NCBI GenBank assembly: GCA_038316385.1
Contig: JBBQAN010000006.1
Location: 62,001 to 126,000, forward strand
DNA length: 64,000 nt
Direction of reading: 5' to 3'
Origin: SZAS-103 sp038316385
GTDB lineage: Bacteria; Pseudomonadota; Gammaproteobacteria; Xanthomonadales; Xanthomonadaceae
Shown: in pieces, positions 16,378-26,600 of the stretch
Numbering within the stretch: the stretch's first letter is position 1
Layout: every line of letters begins with the position of its first letter
Notes under the pieces: model-generated
Seen by the model: only the letters and a program-made list of their open reading frames with translations
Told to the model about the DNA's origin: nothing
Database searches by the model: none
Translations under genes and position numbers: made by a program

Positions 16378-17508
16378 TCAGCGCATCAAGGTGGCGGGGT
16401 CGGCGCGCCGCAACGAGCGCACCGCCAGCAATCCGGACAGCAGCGCGATGGTCATTACCAGCACACTGCACAGAACAACACTAAGCCAGGTCAATTCCAC
16501 CGGCACGTTCTGGTCGCGCGCCAGCAGCAACGCGAGCGCGCCGACCGCCAGACCCGCGAGCAATCCGAACACGCCGACCCATCCGGCCTGTTCCAGCACC
16601 ACCGCGCGCAATCCGCCGATGCTCACGCCCAGCGCGCGCAGGGTTGCATACTCACGGATCGAACCGGCGACCGCGCCCATCAGTGTCTGGCTGGTGATCA
16701 CCGCACCCGCAAGAAACACTACTGCCGATAGGAACAGCACGCCCAGGCCGGCACCGGTACCGAACATCCAGTAGTCCACCGCGCGCCGCGCGAACGCCGT
16801 GCGCGTCCATACTGCGTAGCGCCCGCCGGATGCGGCGGACAATCGTCTTGCGACAGTTTCGGCGGCATCCGGGTCTGCAAGTTGCACCACGTAATAAGCG
16901 ACATTGCCGCTGTCGGTATGGTCGTTGTCCAAGCGGCGCGCGGTATCGCTTGAAGCCAGAACATTGATTCCGCCAAGCGCGCGCAGCCCGCTGCCAGCGC
17001 CAACCAGGTGCACGCGGCGGCCATTGATTACCGCACTGTCGCCGATCTTCATGCCGAGTTTGGGCAGGTCGGCGCGATCCACAATCACCGCATCGGGTTC
17101 GAACAAGCGTTGGCGTAATGCCGGATCAAGCACGCGTGCATACATCATTCCATCGGCGTGTGGGTCAATCCCCGAGACGAACACCGATAATCCGCCGCGA
17201 TCGGCTGGACCGCGCCAATCGGCATCGACCCATTGGAACGGCTCGACCCGGCGCACGGCCGAATCGGCCAGCAGCCGCATTTCGCTATCGCGCGGAATCG
17301 GGCGGCCCAGTTCGATGCTCTGAGTGCCCGGATAACCGACCCACAGATCGCCGCCGGACTGGTCGATGTAGACCGCTGCACTACCGAAGATGCCCAGCAT
17401 CAACGCCGCCTGCATCAGCAGCAGCAATCCGGAGAACGCGACTGCAACCGCAGCCGGCAGGAAACGACGCCATTCGTAGATCAAGGTCTTGCGCGCAAGT
17501 GCGACCAT
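16378..17508 (-). CDS. ABC transporter permease, FtsX/DevC family
   Basis: A 376-residue protein with an N-terminal membrane helix (about 15-45), a periplasmic domain of about 200 residues, and three C-terminal helices (about 250-370, including FLAGAVITSQTLMGAVAGS and REYATLRALGVS, the typical FtsX coupling region). This topology is that of the MacB/DevC mechanotransmission permeases. The start ATG overlaps the outer-membrane gene's stop by one base (TGATG). Confidence 0.92.
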   Translation of the reverse strand: MVALARKTLIYEWRRFLPAAVAVAFSGLLLLMQAALMLGIFGSAAVYIDQSGGDLWVGYPGTQSIELGRPIPRDSEMRLLADSAVRRVEPFQWVDADWRGPADRGGLSVFVSGIDPHADGMMYARVLDPALRQRLFEPDAVIVDRADLPKLGMKIGDSAVINGRRVHLVGAGSGLRALGGINVLASSDTARRLDNDHTDSGNVAYYVVQLADPDAAETVARRLSAASGGRYAVWTRTAFARRAVDYWMFGTGAGLGVLFLSAVVFLAGAVITSQTLMGAVAGSIREYATLRALGVSIGGLRAVVLEQAGWVGVFGLLAGLAVGALALLLARDQNVPVELTWLSVVLCSVLVMTIALLSGLLAVRSLRRADPATLMR

Positions 17509-18935
17509 CAGCGCGCCGCGTCCACGATCGGTGCCGGAGCGCCACCCAGCGCCTTGTAGAGTGCGACGTACGCCAGCGCCTTCGCATGTTCGGCGTCCAG
17601 CAATTCCAGCCGCGATTGGCTCAATGCGATCGAGGCCGCGGCCTGATCGAGACCATCAGTCAATCCGAGGCTGCGGCTGCGCTTCATACTGATGGCATCG
17701 CGCTCATGCGCGGCGACCGCCCGTCGCAGACTCGCTGCGTGTTCTCGCTGTGCACGCCAGGCTGCCAGTGCGGTTTCTGTTTCAGCGATCGCCTCAAGCA
17801 CGGTTTCACGGTAGCCGTACACTGTCGCAGACAGTTCGGCATCCTTCGCTTTCACGTGCGCGCGGCGCATGCCCCAGTCGAACAGCGGAATGTCGATGCC
17901 AGGTCCAAACGAGGTCACCGCGCGGCCGAACCCGAATTCGCCGCCGCTGATGATGGTCGCTGTCGTAATCGCGCCTATCAGACTCAATCGTGGATACAGA
18001 TCGGCCTTTGCGATACCCAGCTCGCCGGCAGCAGCGAGCACCGCACTTTCGGCGTGACGAATGTCGGGACGGGTGCGCAACAGATCGGCAGGAATCGTGG
18101 CCGGCGTATCCGCAGTCAAGGCTGGCGATGCCGCAGGTGCAAACCATTCCGGCTGCGGCTCGGCGCGTCCGCACAGCAAAGCCAATTGCTGCGCGCTGGT
18201 TTCGAGGTGGATCTGCGGCTCCGCAAGTGCAGCCTCGGCTTGCGCGACTTCGGCATCAGCGCGGCTGAGCTCGTTCTCGGCAGCCAGTTCGAGCACCCGC
18301 CGACGCCGGATCAATGCACGCCGCATCCGTTGGGCCTCGGCAACCTGTGCAAGCAACGCGATCTGTTGCTGCGCCCCTCGCAGCGTGAGGTAATCGCGCA
18401 CGATCTCAGCAACCAGAGTTACCCGTGCGCTTTGTAGATCGGCGGCAGCGCCATCCACGCTGGCGCGCGTGACCCAGTGTGTGCTTTCTGCACGTCCGAA
18501 CAGGCCGATTTCCCACTGCGCATCGATGCTGCCCTGCAAGTAACTGGTGGTGGCATCCGGGTCGGGTGTGGCCAGCGTGCCCGCATGGACATTCGGCCGA
18601 AACTCGCTACGCGAGGCCTCCGCCATGGCACGCGCTGCAATCAGTCGCGACTGCGCCTGGGCGATGGTGAGGTTGTTGACCAGCGCCTGTTCGACCAGCG
18701 CGTCGAGTTGGGCATCTCCGAATGCATGCCACCAGCCCGCAAGGTCGGGCGCCCGAGCGGAATTTCCATCGGCGGTCTGGGCGTTGCGCCACTGCGCGGG
18801 TGTCGCCGTCTGTAAGGGAGGCATCGTTGCCAAGGACTGGCAGCCGGCGATGAGTGTCACGCACATCGCACAGATCGTGCACCGTACGCGCGCTCCGAAA
18901 ACACGCTTTGGAGTTACTGTGATCGCGAGATCCAT
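17508..18935 (-). CDS. NodT-type outer-membrane efflux lipoprotein
   Basis: A 475-residue TolC-family channel. The N-terminus has a signal with a lipobox-like LIAGC at residues about 28-32. Two outer-membrane efflux repeats follow, with the NodT-type opening WWHAFGDAQLDALVEQAL and LLRTRPDIRHAESAVLAA in the second half. It is the first gene of the exporter operon (channel, permease, ATPase, adaptor), so the whole tripartite pump is encoded together. A shorter start at 18866 (MCVTLIAGC) is possible, but the longer one gives a better basic n-region. The 97 bp upstream presumably hold the promoter. Confidence 0.92.
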   Translation of the reverse strand: MDLAITVTPKRVFGARVRCTICAMCVTLIAGCQSLATMPPLQTATPAQWRNAQTADGNSARAPDLAGWWHAFGDAQLDALVEQALVNNLTIAQAQSRLIAARAMAEASRSEFRPNVHAGTLATPDPDATTSYLQGSIDAQWEIGLFGRAESTHWVTRASVDGAAADLQSARVTLVAEIVRDYLTLRGAQQQIALLAQVAEAQRMRRALIRRRRVLELAAENELSRADAEVAQAEAALAEPQIHLETSAQQLALLCGRAEPQPEWFAPAASPALTADTPATIPADLLRTRPDIRHAESAVLAAAGELGIAKADLYPRLSLIGAITTATIISGGEFGFGRAVTSFGPGIDIPLFDWGMRRAHVKAKDAELSATVYGYRETVLEAIAETETALAAWRAQREHAASLRRAVAAHERDAISMKRSRSLGLTDGLDQAAASIALSQSRLELLDAEHAKALAYVALYKALGGAPAPIVDAAR

Positions 18936-19032
18936 GATCTACAAACCGGTTATGAGTGCGTCGTCGCGACTTGAGCTGTAGAGTCCGCCCCCGTATCTAT
19001 GGGCGGAAGATAGCGATGATGGTATCAAATCA

Positions 19033-19803
19033 TCATTCGGGCCCTCGCTCATCTCTGCGGTTCGCTTCATCCAGCTTGGCGTACTTGAGAAACGCGTAGA
19101 ACGCCTGCACGCGCGCGGCGATCAAGCCGGCCCAGCCATTGAGGAAATAACGCTTGATGAAGTAGAAGCGGATGAACGCCAGATACGGATACAGCAGCAT
19201 CCTCAGACCGACGAAGCCGGTTCCGCGCTTGCGCTTGTGTTCGACCATCCAGGTCGAGGAGCGGTTGACGTTTTCGGCGCGGGCCGCGATGTCGGCTTCG
19301 CCACGATGGCGTAACGGCGCTGGCAGGTCGATCACGCGACCCGGAACTTTGGGTTCGGCGTGGACAGGTACGTCATTCATTCGCCCACGCGAACGCCGGG
19401 ACAGGCGCAACTGCCAGTTGGATGCCGTCCCCGGATGCACCTAGCGCCAGAACAACCATTCACGGCGTGGCAGGCGGTAGCCATCGCAACGCGGCGCTAC
19501 GAGTTCGCGTTCGATCACTACGCGCGCCGGATCGATCAGAAATTCATCGGCATCGAGCAACAAGGCCCAATCATTTCGAGCGAGATCCAGAGCGGCCTGC
19601 TTCTGCGCCGAATAGCCGGCGAAGGGCTGGACATGCAGGCGCACGTCATGCCGCGCGGCGATCTCGGCCGTGGCATCGGTCGAACCCGAATCGAGAACCA
19701 CAATCTCGTCGCAGAATGCCAGCGACGCCAGGCAGTCGTCGAGGGTGGCGGCGTTGTTGTAGGTCGTGACCACGCCGCTCAACGGCGCGCGAACGGGACC
19801 CAA
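19033..19803 (-). pseudogene. Family 2 glycosyltransferase interrupted by an in-frame amber codon
   Basis: The minus strand encodes a WaaE/KdtX-like family 2 glycosyltransferase in two pieces in the same frame. The first (19803-19444) has VVTTYNNAATLDDCLASL, the donor-site LDSGSTDATAEIA and the metal-binding LLLDADEFL. It ends WLFWR at TAG (19441-19443). Reading continues in frame with VHPGTASNW, then RMNDVPVHAEPKVPGRV and GWAGLIAARVQAFYAFLKYAKL, all typical of the family C-terminus. Joined length is about 255 residues, normal for the family. A single G-to-A change of a tryptophan codon would explain the stop. The start is TTG at 19801-19803 with AGGA upstream. It may be a true pseudogene, a sequencing error, or an amber read-through. 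Confidence 0.8.
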
Positions 19804-19938
19804 GCGATTCCTGCGTGCAAGGACCCGGTCCGTCCGGTGCTGGGTATGCGGATACCAGGGATAGGCTCGCTCGTTCTACGAACCACGAGTATCAGCACAA
19901 GATCCAGCATTGCTGTTGTCGCGGGGTAGGGACGAGAT

Positions 19939-20244
19939 TCAGCGCTTCTTCGCCGTGGCCAGATACGCCTTCATTGCTTTCTCGAATTCTTCGAGGATGC
20001 GGCGCAGATTCATGATGGTTTCGGTGTCGTTGGTGCTGCTGCCGGCGACTTGGGTTGCCTTTTCGGAGAGCACCTTGACTGCGTTCAGGACGCGCTCGGT
20101 GCCGGCGTGTTGGCGCACCATGCGCAAGCTCGATTGCAACTCCGACAATGCGCCCTGGCGGAATTGCGCAGAACCGCCAGCCATGATCCAGCCGGTGTCG
20201 CGCAGGACGTTCGACAACAATTCTTCCAGCGTCGGGTCATTCAT
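19939..20244 (-). CDS. Small helical protein of unknown function
   Basis: A 101-residue, probably all-helical cytoplasmic protein (NDPTLEELLSNVLRDTG, then LRRILEEFEKAMKAYL) with no cysteine, signal or membrane segment. It reads towards the interrupted glycosyltransferase on the same strand and is divergent from the phosphoesterase gene. I do not recognise a family. The reading frame is supported by an ATG start, lack of competing frames and an ordinary composition. Confidence 0.6.
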   Translation of the reverse strand: MNDPTLEELLSNVLRDTGWIMAGGSAQFRQGALSELQSSLRMVRQHAGTERVLNAVKVLSEKATQVAGSSTNDTETIMNLRRILEEFEKAMKAYLATAKKR

Positions 20245-20395
20245 GGCTTATGGTCGCATGGAATTGCTTGCCTGCATTGTAAACATTTGCCGGGTTGCGA
20301 TGAAACTGCGTAAATTGCCGACATTCGCTTGTCGCACAATGTCTCACTCGGTGCATTTGTGCACGATGTCGCGGCCATGCCAATCGGGAGTTTCG

Positions 20396-21994
20396 ATGAT
20401 CCATAGCATCCTGCTGTCAGCACTGATCGCCGCCAACGGCGTGGCGTTCACGTCAACATCCGCGCCAGCGACGCCGATCCGGCATCTGGTGGTGATCTTT
20501 CAGGAGAACGTCTCGTTCGATCATTACTTCGCGACTTATCCGCATGCGGCTAACTCGCCAAGCGAGCCGGTGTTCCATGCGGCGCCCGATACGCCGACCG
20601 TCAACGGTTTGCTAGGCACATTGCTGACCAATAATCCGAACCGTTTGAATCGCCGCAATGGCAATGGCGCAGTGAACCCTTTCCGGCTGGATCGCTCGCA
20701 GGCCTGGACAGCCGATCAGGATCACGATTATGGCCCCGAGCAAGCTGCATTCCATGCGGGCTTGATGGATCAATTTCCGATATCGGTGGGTGAAGGCGAC
20801 GACAATCGCGGCAAGGCCAACGATCCGCTGGCGACGAAGGGTTTGGTCATGGGTTATTACGATGGCAATACCGTCACCGCCTTGTGGAATTACGCGCAAC
20901 GCTATGCGATGAGCGATAACTCCTACGGGACGACGTTCGGGTCATCCACGCCGGGTGCGTTGAATCTGGTATCCGGGCAGGCCAATGGCATCGCCGAGAG
21001 CAGACTGCTGGTGGGGAAGTTCACCGTTGACGATGGCAGCGGCGGCAAGACCCTGATCAACGATCCCGATCCCTTGCATGATGTGTGTTCCAGCAGCCTG
21101 CACCCGCACGTCGCCATGGCCGGCAGGAACATCGGCGACCTGATGAACGATGCGCAGGTCAGTTGGGGCTGGTTCGAGGGCGGCTTCGATATGTCGGCCA
21201 CTAACCGCAATGGGACATCTGGTTGCAAGCGCAGTTCGGCATCGCTGGCGACAGGCAAGTTCAAGAACGACTACGTGCCGCACCACGCGGCATTCCAGTA
21301 CTACGCCAGCACCGCCAATCCGACGCATGCCCGGCCAGCATCCGTTGCGGCGATTGGTCACGGCGACGATCCCGCCAATCATCAATACGACATCGAGGAT
21401 TTTTATCGCGCGGTGCTCGCAGGAAATTTCCCGGCGGTGTCGTTCCTCAAGGCAACCGCCGCGCAGAATGGCCACGCGGGATATTCGTCGCCGCTGGACG
21501 AGCAGGCATTTGTCGTCCATGTCATCAACTTCCTGCAGGCAAGCTCTGAATGGAAGGACACGGCCGTGGTCATCGCGTGGGACGATTCGGATGGCTGGTA
21601 CGACCACCAGATGCCGCCGATCGTCAACCAGTCCAGCAGCAGTGAAGACGCGCTGACCGGGGCGCATGCATGCGGCGACGGCAGCACGGCGCTGGCCGGA
21701 GTGGACGCGAAATCCTTGCATGCGCAAGGGCGATGTGGCTATGGCCCGCGCCTGCCGTTACTGGCGATATCGCCGTGGGCGCGACGCAATTTTGTCGATC
21801 ACACGGTGACCGATCAGACTTCGATCATTCGCTTTGTCGAGGATAACTGGTTGCACGGCCAGCGGATCGGGCAGGGCTCGTTCGACGCGCTAGCCAATCC
21901 GATCAACGCGATGTTCGACTTCAGCGATCCGTCAACGCCGCACAACGCCGGAGCGTTCGTCCTCTCCGAAGACACTGGCGAACCGAACGGATAG
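20396..21994 (+). CDS. Secreted phospholipase C/acid phosphatase-family phosphoesterase
   Basis: A 532-residue protein of the phosphoesterase family that includes PLC-type phospholipases and AcpA acid phosphatases. A signal peptide covers residues 1 to about 20. The metal-site region VVIFQENVSFDHYFATYP is followed by a nucleophile-containing FGSSTPGALNLVSGQ, a late AWDDSDGWYDHQ and SPWARRNFVDH. Such enzymes act in the periplasm or outside the cell on phosphodiesters and monoesters. The start is set at 20396, since GGGAG lies just before and the signal begins there; an upstream extension reads as non-coding. Confidence 0.87.
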   Translation: MIHSILLSALIAANGVAFTSTSAPATPIRHLVVIFQENVSFDHYFATYPHAANSPSEPVFHAAPDTPTVNGLLGTLLTNNPNRLNRRNGNGAVNPFRLDRSQAWTADQDHDYGPEQAAFHAGLMDQFPISVGEGDDNRGKANDPLATKGLVMGYYDGNTVTALWNYAQRYAMSDNSYGTTFGSSTPGALNLVSGQANGIAESRLLVGKFTVDDGSGGKTLINDPDPLHDVCSSSLHPHVAMAGRNIGDLMNDAQVSWGWFEGGFDMSATNRNGTSGCKRSSASLATGKFKNDYVPHHAAFQYYASTANPTHARPASVAAIGHGDDPANHQYDIEDFYRAVLAGNFPAVSFLKATAAQNGHAGYSSPLDEQAFVVHVINFLQASSEWKDTAVVIAWDDSDGWYDHQMPPIVNQSSSSEDALTGAHACGDGSTALAGVDAKSLHAQGRCGYGPRLPLLAISPWARRNFVDHTVTDQTSIIRFVEDNWLHGQRIGQGSFDALANPINAMFDFSDPSTPHNAGAFVLSEDTGEPNG

Positions 21995-22074
21995 CATATT
22001 CTTGACTTCGCGTTTGATCATCAGGCGCGCATCGCTGGCGGGTTCAATCCAGGTAAATCATCGGGAGTGTGGCC

Positions 22075-22647
22075 ATGGCTGTCTGTTCAAAATGCGGTGC
22101 TGAACTTGTCGCAGATGGCGGCGAATGCACCGCCTGCGGAGCACGCGTCGCGCATAAACATGCGTCGGTCAGTTCGATCTTTGCGCACGTTCCGCACCCG
22201 CACATCGCGCATCGCAAGAAAAACTCACCGAAGGCTGCCTCCGATGCGGCCAAGCAGCCAGGTGCGATCACCCGGTTCAATACGTTCCTCGGCGTCAAGA
22301 TCACCGAAGGGGTCGGCACGATGTGGTGTGCTTACATTTTCGCGGCGCTGGCCCTGGTCAGCCTGCCGGAAGCAATCAAGGGCGGCACCGCGATGCTGGT
22401 CGCATGGACTGCGCAGACGTTCATTCAACTGGTGCTGCTGTCGATCATCATGGTCGGTCAGAAGATCGCAGGCGAGGCGACCGACAAGCGCGCGATCGAT
22501 ACTTACAACGATGCCGAAGCGGTGCTGCACGAATCGATCCAGATCCAGCAGCATCTCGCAGCGCAGGACGCGTTCCTGCAGCGCTTGATCGATGAACTGT
22601 GCGAGCGGAAAACCAGGACCGACGCAATGGATGAGAAACCAGCCTAG
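22075..22647 (+). CDS. Zinc-ribbon protein with two membrane helices
   Basis: A 190-residue protein. Residues 1-25 form a zinc ribbon (CSKCGAELV, then CTACGARV). A basic histidine-rich linker follows. Two transmembrane helices come at about 85-105 (MWCAYIFAALALVSLPEA) and 115-135 (FIQLVLLSIIMVGQKIAG), and an amphipathic C-terminal tail contains DAEAVLHESIQIQQHL. The membrane part resembles a conserved two-helix family seen in many bacteria, related in arrangement to DUF1003 proteins, but the name is uncertain. The start is ATG at 22075 with GGGAG upstream; a GTG six bases earlier is an alternative. Confidence 0.7.
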   Translation: MAVCSKCGAELVADGGECTACGARVAHKHASVSSIFAHVPHPHIAHRKKNSPKAASDAAKQPGAITRFNTFLGVKITEGVGTMWCAYIFAALALVSLPEAIKGGTAMLVAWTAQTFIQLVLLSIIMVGQKIAGEATDKRAIDTYNDAEAVLHESIQIQQHLAAQDAFLQRLIDELCERKTRTDAMDEKPA

Positions 22648-22770
22648 ATGGTGGTGATCGTTGGTTTTGCGCGCCAGCCGATGCTGTTCCCGTCGTGCCC
22701 ATTGCCAGCATGTAAAGCCGCGCGCTAGGCTCGGTTCGGGAAGTCCGACGCGACTGCCGGGGAACGACCG

Positions 22771-23406
22771 ATGATTCGTGTGTTTGTACTCGACGACCAT
22801 GCGCTCGTACGCACCGGGTTCCGGATGATTTTGTCGAACGAAACCGACATCGATGTGGTCGGCGAAGCGGCCTCGGGCGAGGAAGGTCTGCCGCTGATCC
22901 GCAAGCTCAAACCCGATGTGGTGTTGTGCGACTTGCATCTGCCAGGTGTGAGTGGGCTGGAGATCACCGAGCGCATCGTGCGCGGCGATTCAGGTGCGCG
23001 GGTGATCATCGTCAGCGTGCAGGAAGATGGTCCGATGCCACGACGCCTGCTTGACGCGGGCGCGAGTGGCTATCTCGGCAAGGCCTGCGCCGCAGAGGAA
23101 TTACTGCGCGCGGTGCGCGATGTGTCGCGCGGCAAGCGTTATCTCGGCAGCGAAGTGGCGCAGAAAATGGCGCTCGGAAAATTGTCCGGCGAAGGGTCGC
23201 CTTTCGACACGTTGTCGCCGCGCGAACTCGAAATCGTGATGTTGTTGTGTCAGGGCTTGCGCATGGAAGACATCGCCAAGCGACTGAACCTGAGTCCGAA
23301 AACTGTCGCCACCCACAAGTACCGCAGCTTCGAGAAGCTCGGCGTGCAGGACGGGATTGCACTGGCGCGATTGGCAACCCAGTACGGATTGGTGAGTCCG
23401 CATTAA
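22771..23406 (+). CDS. NarL/FixJ-family response regulator, GacA/UvrY-like
   Basis: A 211-residue protein with a receiver domain at 1-120 (acid pocket at D8-D9, phosphoacceptor D54 in VLCDLHLPG, switch region SVQEDG and lysine in YLGKACAAEE) and a LuxR-type HTH at about 145-205 (LSPRELEIVMLLCQGLRMEDIAKRLNLS, key LSPRE and KTVATHKYRSFEKLG). This size and layout match GacA/UvrY, which activates small regulatory RNA genes when phosphorylated by a BarA/GacS-type kinase. No kinase gene is adjacent. It is convergent with rne. Confidence 0.9.
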   Translation: MIRVFVLDDHALVRTGFRMILSNETDIDVVGEAASGEEGLPLIRKLKPDVVLCDLHLPGVSGLEITERIVRGDSGARVIIVSVQEDGPMPRRLLDAGASGYLGKACAAEELLRAVRDVSRGKRYLGSEVAQKMALGKLSGEGSPFDTLSPRELEIVMLLCQGLRMEDIAKRLNLSPKTVATHKYRSFEKLGVQDGIALARLATQYGLVSPH

Positions 23407-23557
23407 ACGGAACGCTTGCGCATCTGCTCTACGGAAACCGGGTTGGCAGGAATGCAGACCATCTTCGGGCGATGCGTTCGCGGAGTCTTGCTACACCTGC
23501 TCGCAGTGAATTCGCAGAACGCCGGAACACGCGACATTTTCAGTCGCACCTCTGAAT

Positions 23558-23576
23558 GGGCGTCGTATGGACGCCC
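23558..23576. terminator. Candidate rne terminator
   Basis: A 7-bp perfect stem (GGGCGTC at 23558-23564, GACGCCC at 23570-23576) with a 5-base loop lies 35 bp beyond the rne stop codon. The T-run is poor, so it is a weak prediction. The rest of the 204-bp gap between the convergent genes shows nothing else. Confidence 0.4.
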
Positions 23577-23610
23577 CTCAGGTGAGTTGTGGATCGATCC
23601 AGCCCGTCGA

Positions 23611-26600
23611 TCAGACGGCGTTGTCGCTGTCCTGCATGCGATCGGGATCGAGCGGCGTGGGTAGGGGCATGCGTGGCACGGGCGTCGTCGAATCCGCGCT
23701 GGGTGTCGGCTTCGGCTGCAGGGGAGCAGCTTGCACAATTACGGCTGGCGGCGCGACGCTCGACGATGCCTGCACTGGCACGGCTACGGGCGCTGCATTC
23801 GGAATTGGCGTCGCAACACCCCGCGGCGGCAAGGGCTTGGCGTTGTTCGCTTGGTGCACGGATTGACTGATCGATGCGCTGATGGCGTCGCTCAGTCTCA
23901 CCGGCGGTGGTGGCATCGTCGGTTGCAGTGCTGCTGAACGCATCGGCGCTGCGGCCGCCGGTGTTGCTGGAGGCGCAGCCACGCCAGGCGCGATGAGTCG
24001 TGGCGTCGTGGCCGGCGCTGTCGCTGTGGAAGGTGCCCCCGGAGCAAGACCAGCCGGCACAGTGGCAGGTTGCGACATCTGGATTGGCGTGGTCGCGTTC
24101 GACGCAGCCGATAGGACAGTTGCGGCCGTCGGTACCGGTGTGATCGGCACTGCGGGTACGGGGGGCGGACTCGCCTGGGTGCGCGCAGCAACCGGAATTC
24201 CTGCGGCTGGATCAGCATCACTGGACGACGCAACGGCTGTAGTCGGCACTTTGGCTGTGGCCGGTTTGTCAGTGACGACCACGGGACTCGGAGTGGGCGA
24301 TACAAAGGTCGCGATAGGCGTTGCAGGACTGATCGGCACGCTCGGCGCTGATGCTGATGCTATTTCTGGTTTGACTATTTCCGTTGCGGCGTGCGCAGTC
24401 GACGCTTTCTGGGCGTCAGTTGATGTGGAGTGTGCAGGCACAGCCGGAGTTGCGGATGCCGCAGCGACAGCGGCCGGACGAGATGCCGGACGCGGCATCG
24501 TACTGACTGCAGGCTTTTCTTCCACAGCCATGTCATTGCCTTGTGCGTCTTCTTCGTCGAAATCGATTTCCGATTGAGTGTCCGCGTTCTGTCCCGTCGC
24601 TTCGGTTCCGGCTGCTTCATCAGGACGACGGCGACGACGGCCGCCACGACGGCCGCGACGGCGACGTGCATTGCCGGATCCTGTCGCGCCTTCTCCTGCA
24701 TCGGGCGCTGCACTGCCATCGGCTTGCATGGACACGGCTTGTGCGGGCACGGCCTCGGCAACGACGGCTATCAATGCCGTATCGGCAACGACAGACGAGG
24801 CTGGATCGATCGTTGGCTTCGGCGGGCGCGGCTCGCGCAGTGGTGGAGCAGCTTGCTGTTGCGCTGCATTCGGTTGACGCGGTTCTTGCGCACGCGACTC
24901 GGCGCTGCGTTCCTGCGGCGGACGAGGCTCGCGCGGCGGACGCGGCTGCTGTTCCTGTTTAGGGCGTGATTGTTCCTGTGGCGAACGATTGCCAGGCTGA
25001 GCCTGTTTCTGCTGTTGTTGCGGCTTCGCGTTTTGCGCGTTGTTGTTCGTATTCGAACGCGTCTGGTTGGGCTGCTGCGGACGACGCTCGTTGCCGCGCT
25101 GTTGACCATCGCGTGGTCGATCACGCTGTTGCTGACGCGAAGACTGCGCGTTCGAAGCTGGCGCGGGCGCAACAGGCTCGGACGGCGGCTTCGCGCCGAA
25201 GATGCCTAGAATTCGCGCGACGATGCCCGGAGCGCGCTTGCTCGTAGCAACTGGAGTCGCGGCGTATTGCACTGGCTGCGGTGCCTGGCGAACCGGCTGT
25301 GCAGGGCGGGCTGCGACCGTCTTGCGCTCTTCCGACTCGTCATCACGTACTGGCGCGGGAGCAATCGGTTGCACCTTGGTCACGGCGGGTGCGGGAATGT
25401 TGAGGTTGGCCTTGGTCAATGCATGCGTGGCGAGCTTGCGTGGTGTACCGCGCTGGTAGCTGGGTCGAGCCGACTCGTCACTCAATTCGTTTTCGCGCAG
25501 CCGCGAAACTTCGAAATGCGGCGTCTGCATCTGGGTGTCGGCAACGATGATTACCGGTGCTTCGTGGCGCTGTTCGATCTCGATCAGTGCGCGGCGCTTT
25601 TCGTTCAACAGGTAATTCGCGATTTCCGGCGGCGCCTGCACCAGCACCTGCCCGGTGCTTTCCTTCATCGCCTGTTCCTCGGCGAGGCGCAAGATCGACA
25701 GCGACAGCGATTCGACACTGCGCATGCGACCGTGTCCTTCGCAACGCGGGCAGATGATCTGGGTGGATTCGCCGAGGGACGGGCGCAGGCGCTGGCGCGA
25801 CATTTCCAGTAGGCCAAAACGCGAAATCCGTCCGATCTGCACGCGCGCGCGATCGTGCTTGAGCGCGTTTTGCAGCTTGTTCTCAACCTCGCGCTGGTGA
25901 CGGTTGGACGCCATGTCAATAAAGTCGATCACCACCAGGCCGCCAAGATCGCGCAGGCGCATCTGCCGCGCCACTTCTTCGGCCGCCTCAAGATTGGTAT
26001 TGAACGCGGTTTCCTCGATGTCGCCGCCCTTGGTGGCACGCGCTGAGTTCACATCGATCGCGGTCAACGCTTCGGTAGGATCGACCACGATCGAGCCGCC
26101 CGACGGCAAACGCACCTGACGTTCGTAGGCGTTCTCGATCTGCGATTCGATCTGATAGCGATTGAACAACGGCACCGTGTCGGAATACAACTTGAGCTTG
26201 CGCAGGCTCGCAGGCATTACCTGCGCCATGAACTCGCGTGCGTCGTTGTACATTTCTTCATTGTCGACCAGCACTTCGCCGACATCCGCGCGCATGTAAT
26301 CGCGCAGGGCGCGGATGATCAGTCGCGATTCCTGGTAGATCAGGAATGCCGCCGGCTTCGACAGCGCCGCATCGGTGATTGCTTTCCAGACCTGCAAGAG
26401 ATAGTCGAGGTCCCACTGGAGTTCTTCAGCATCGCGACCAACACCTGCGGTGCGGATGATGATTCCCATGTCCTCGGGGATCTGCAGGACATCCATCGCC
26501 TCTTTCAACGCTGCACGGTCGTCGCCTTCGATTCTGCGTGAGACGCCGCCGGCGTTCGGCGAATTCGGCATCAACACCATGTAGCGACCGGCCAGCGAGA

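Noticed and set aside
23567..24577. Long glycine/alanine-rich reading frames opposite rne
   Set aside because: They mirror the repetitive alanine/proline codons of the RNase E tail on the other strand; no start signals or family similarity.
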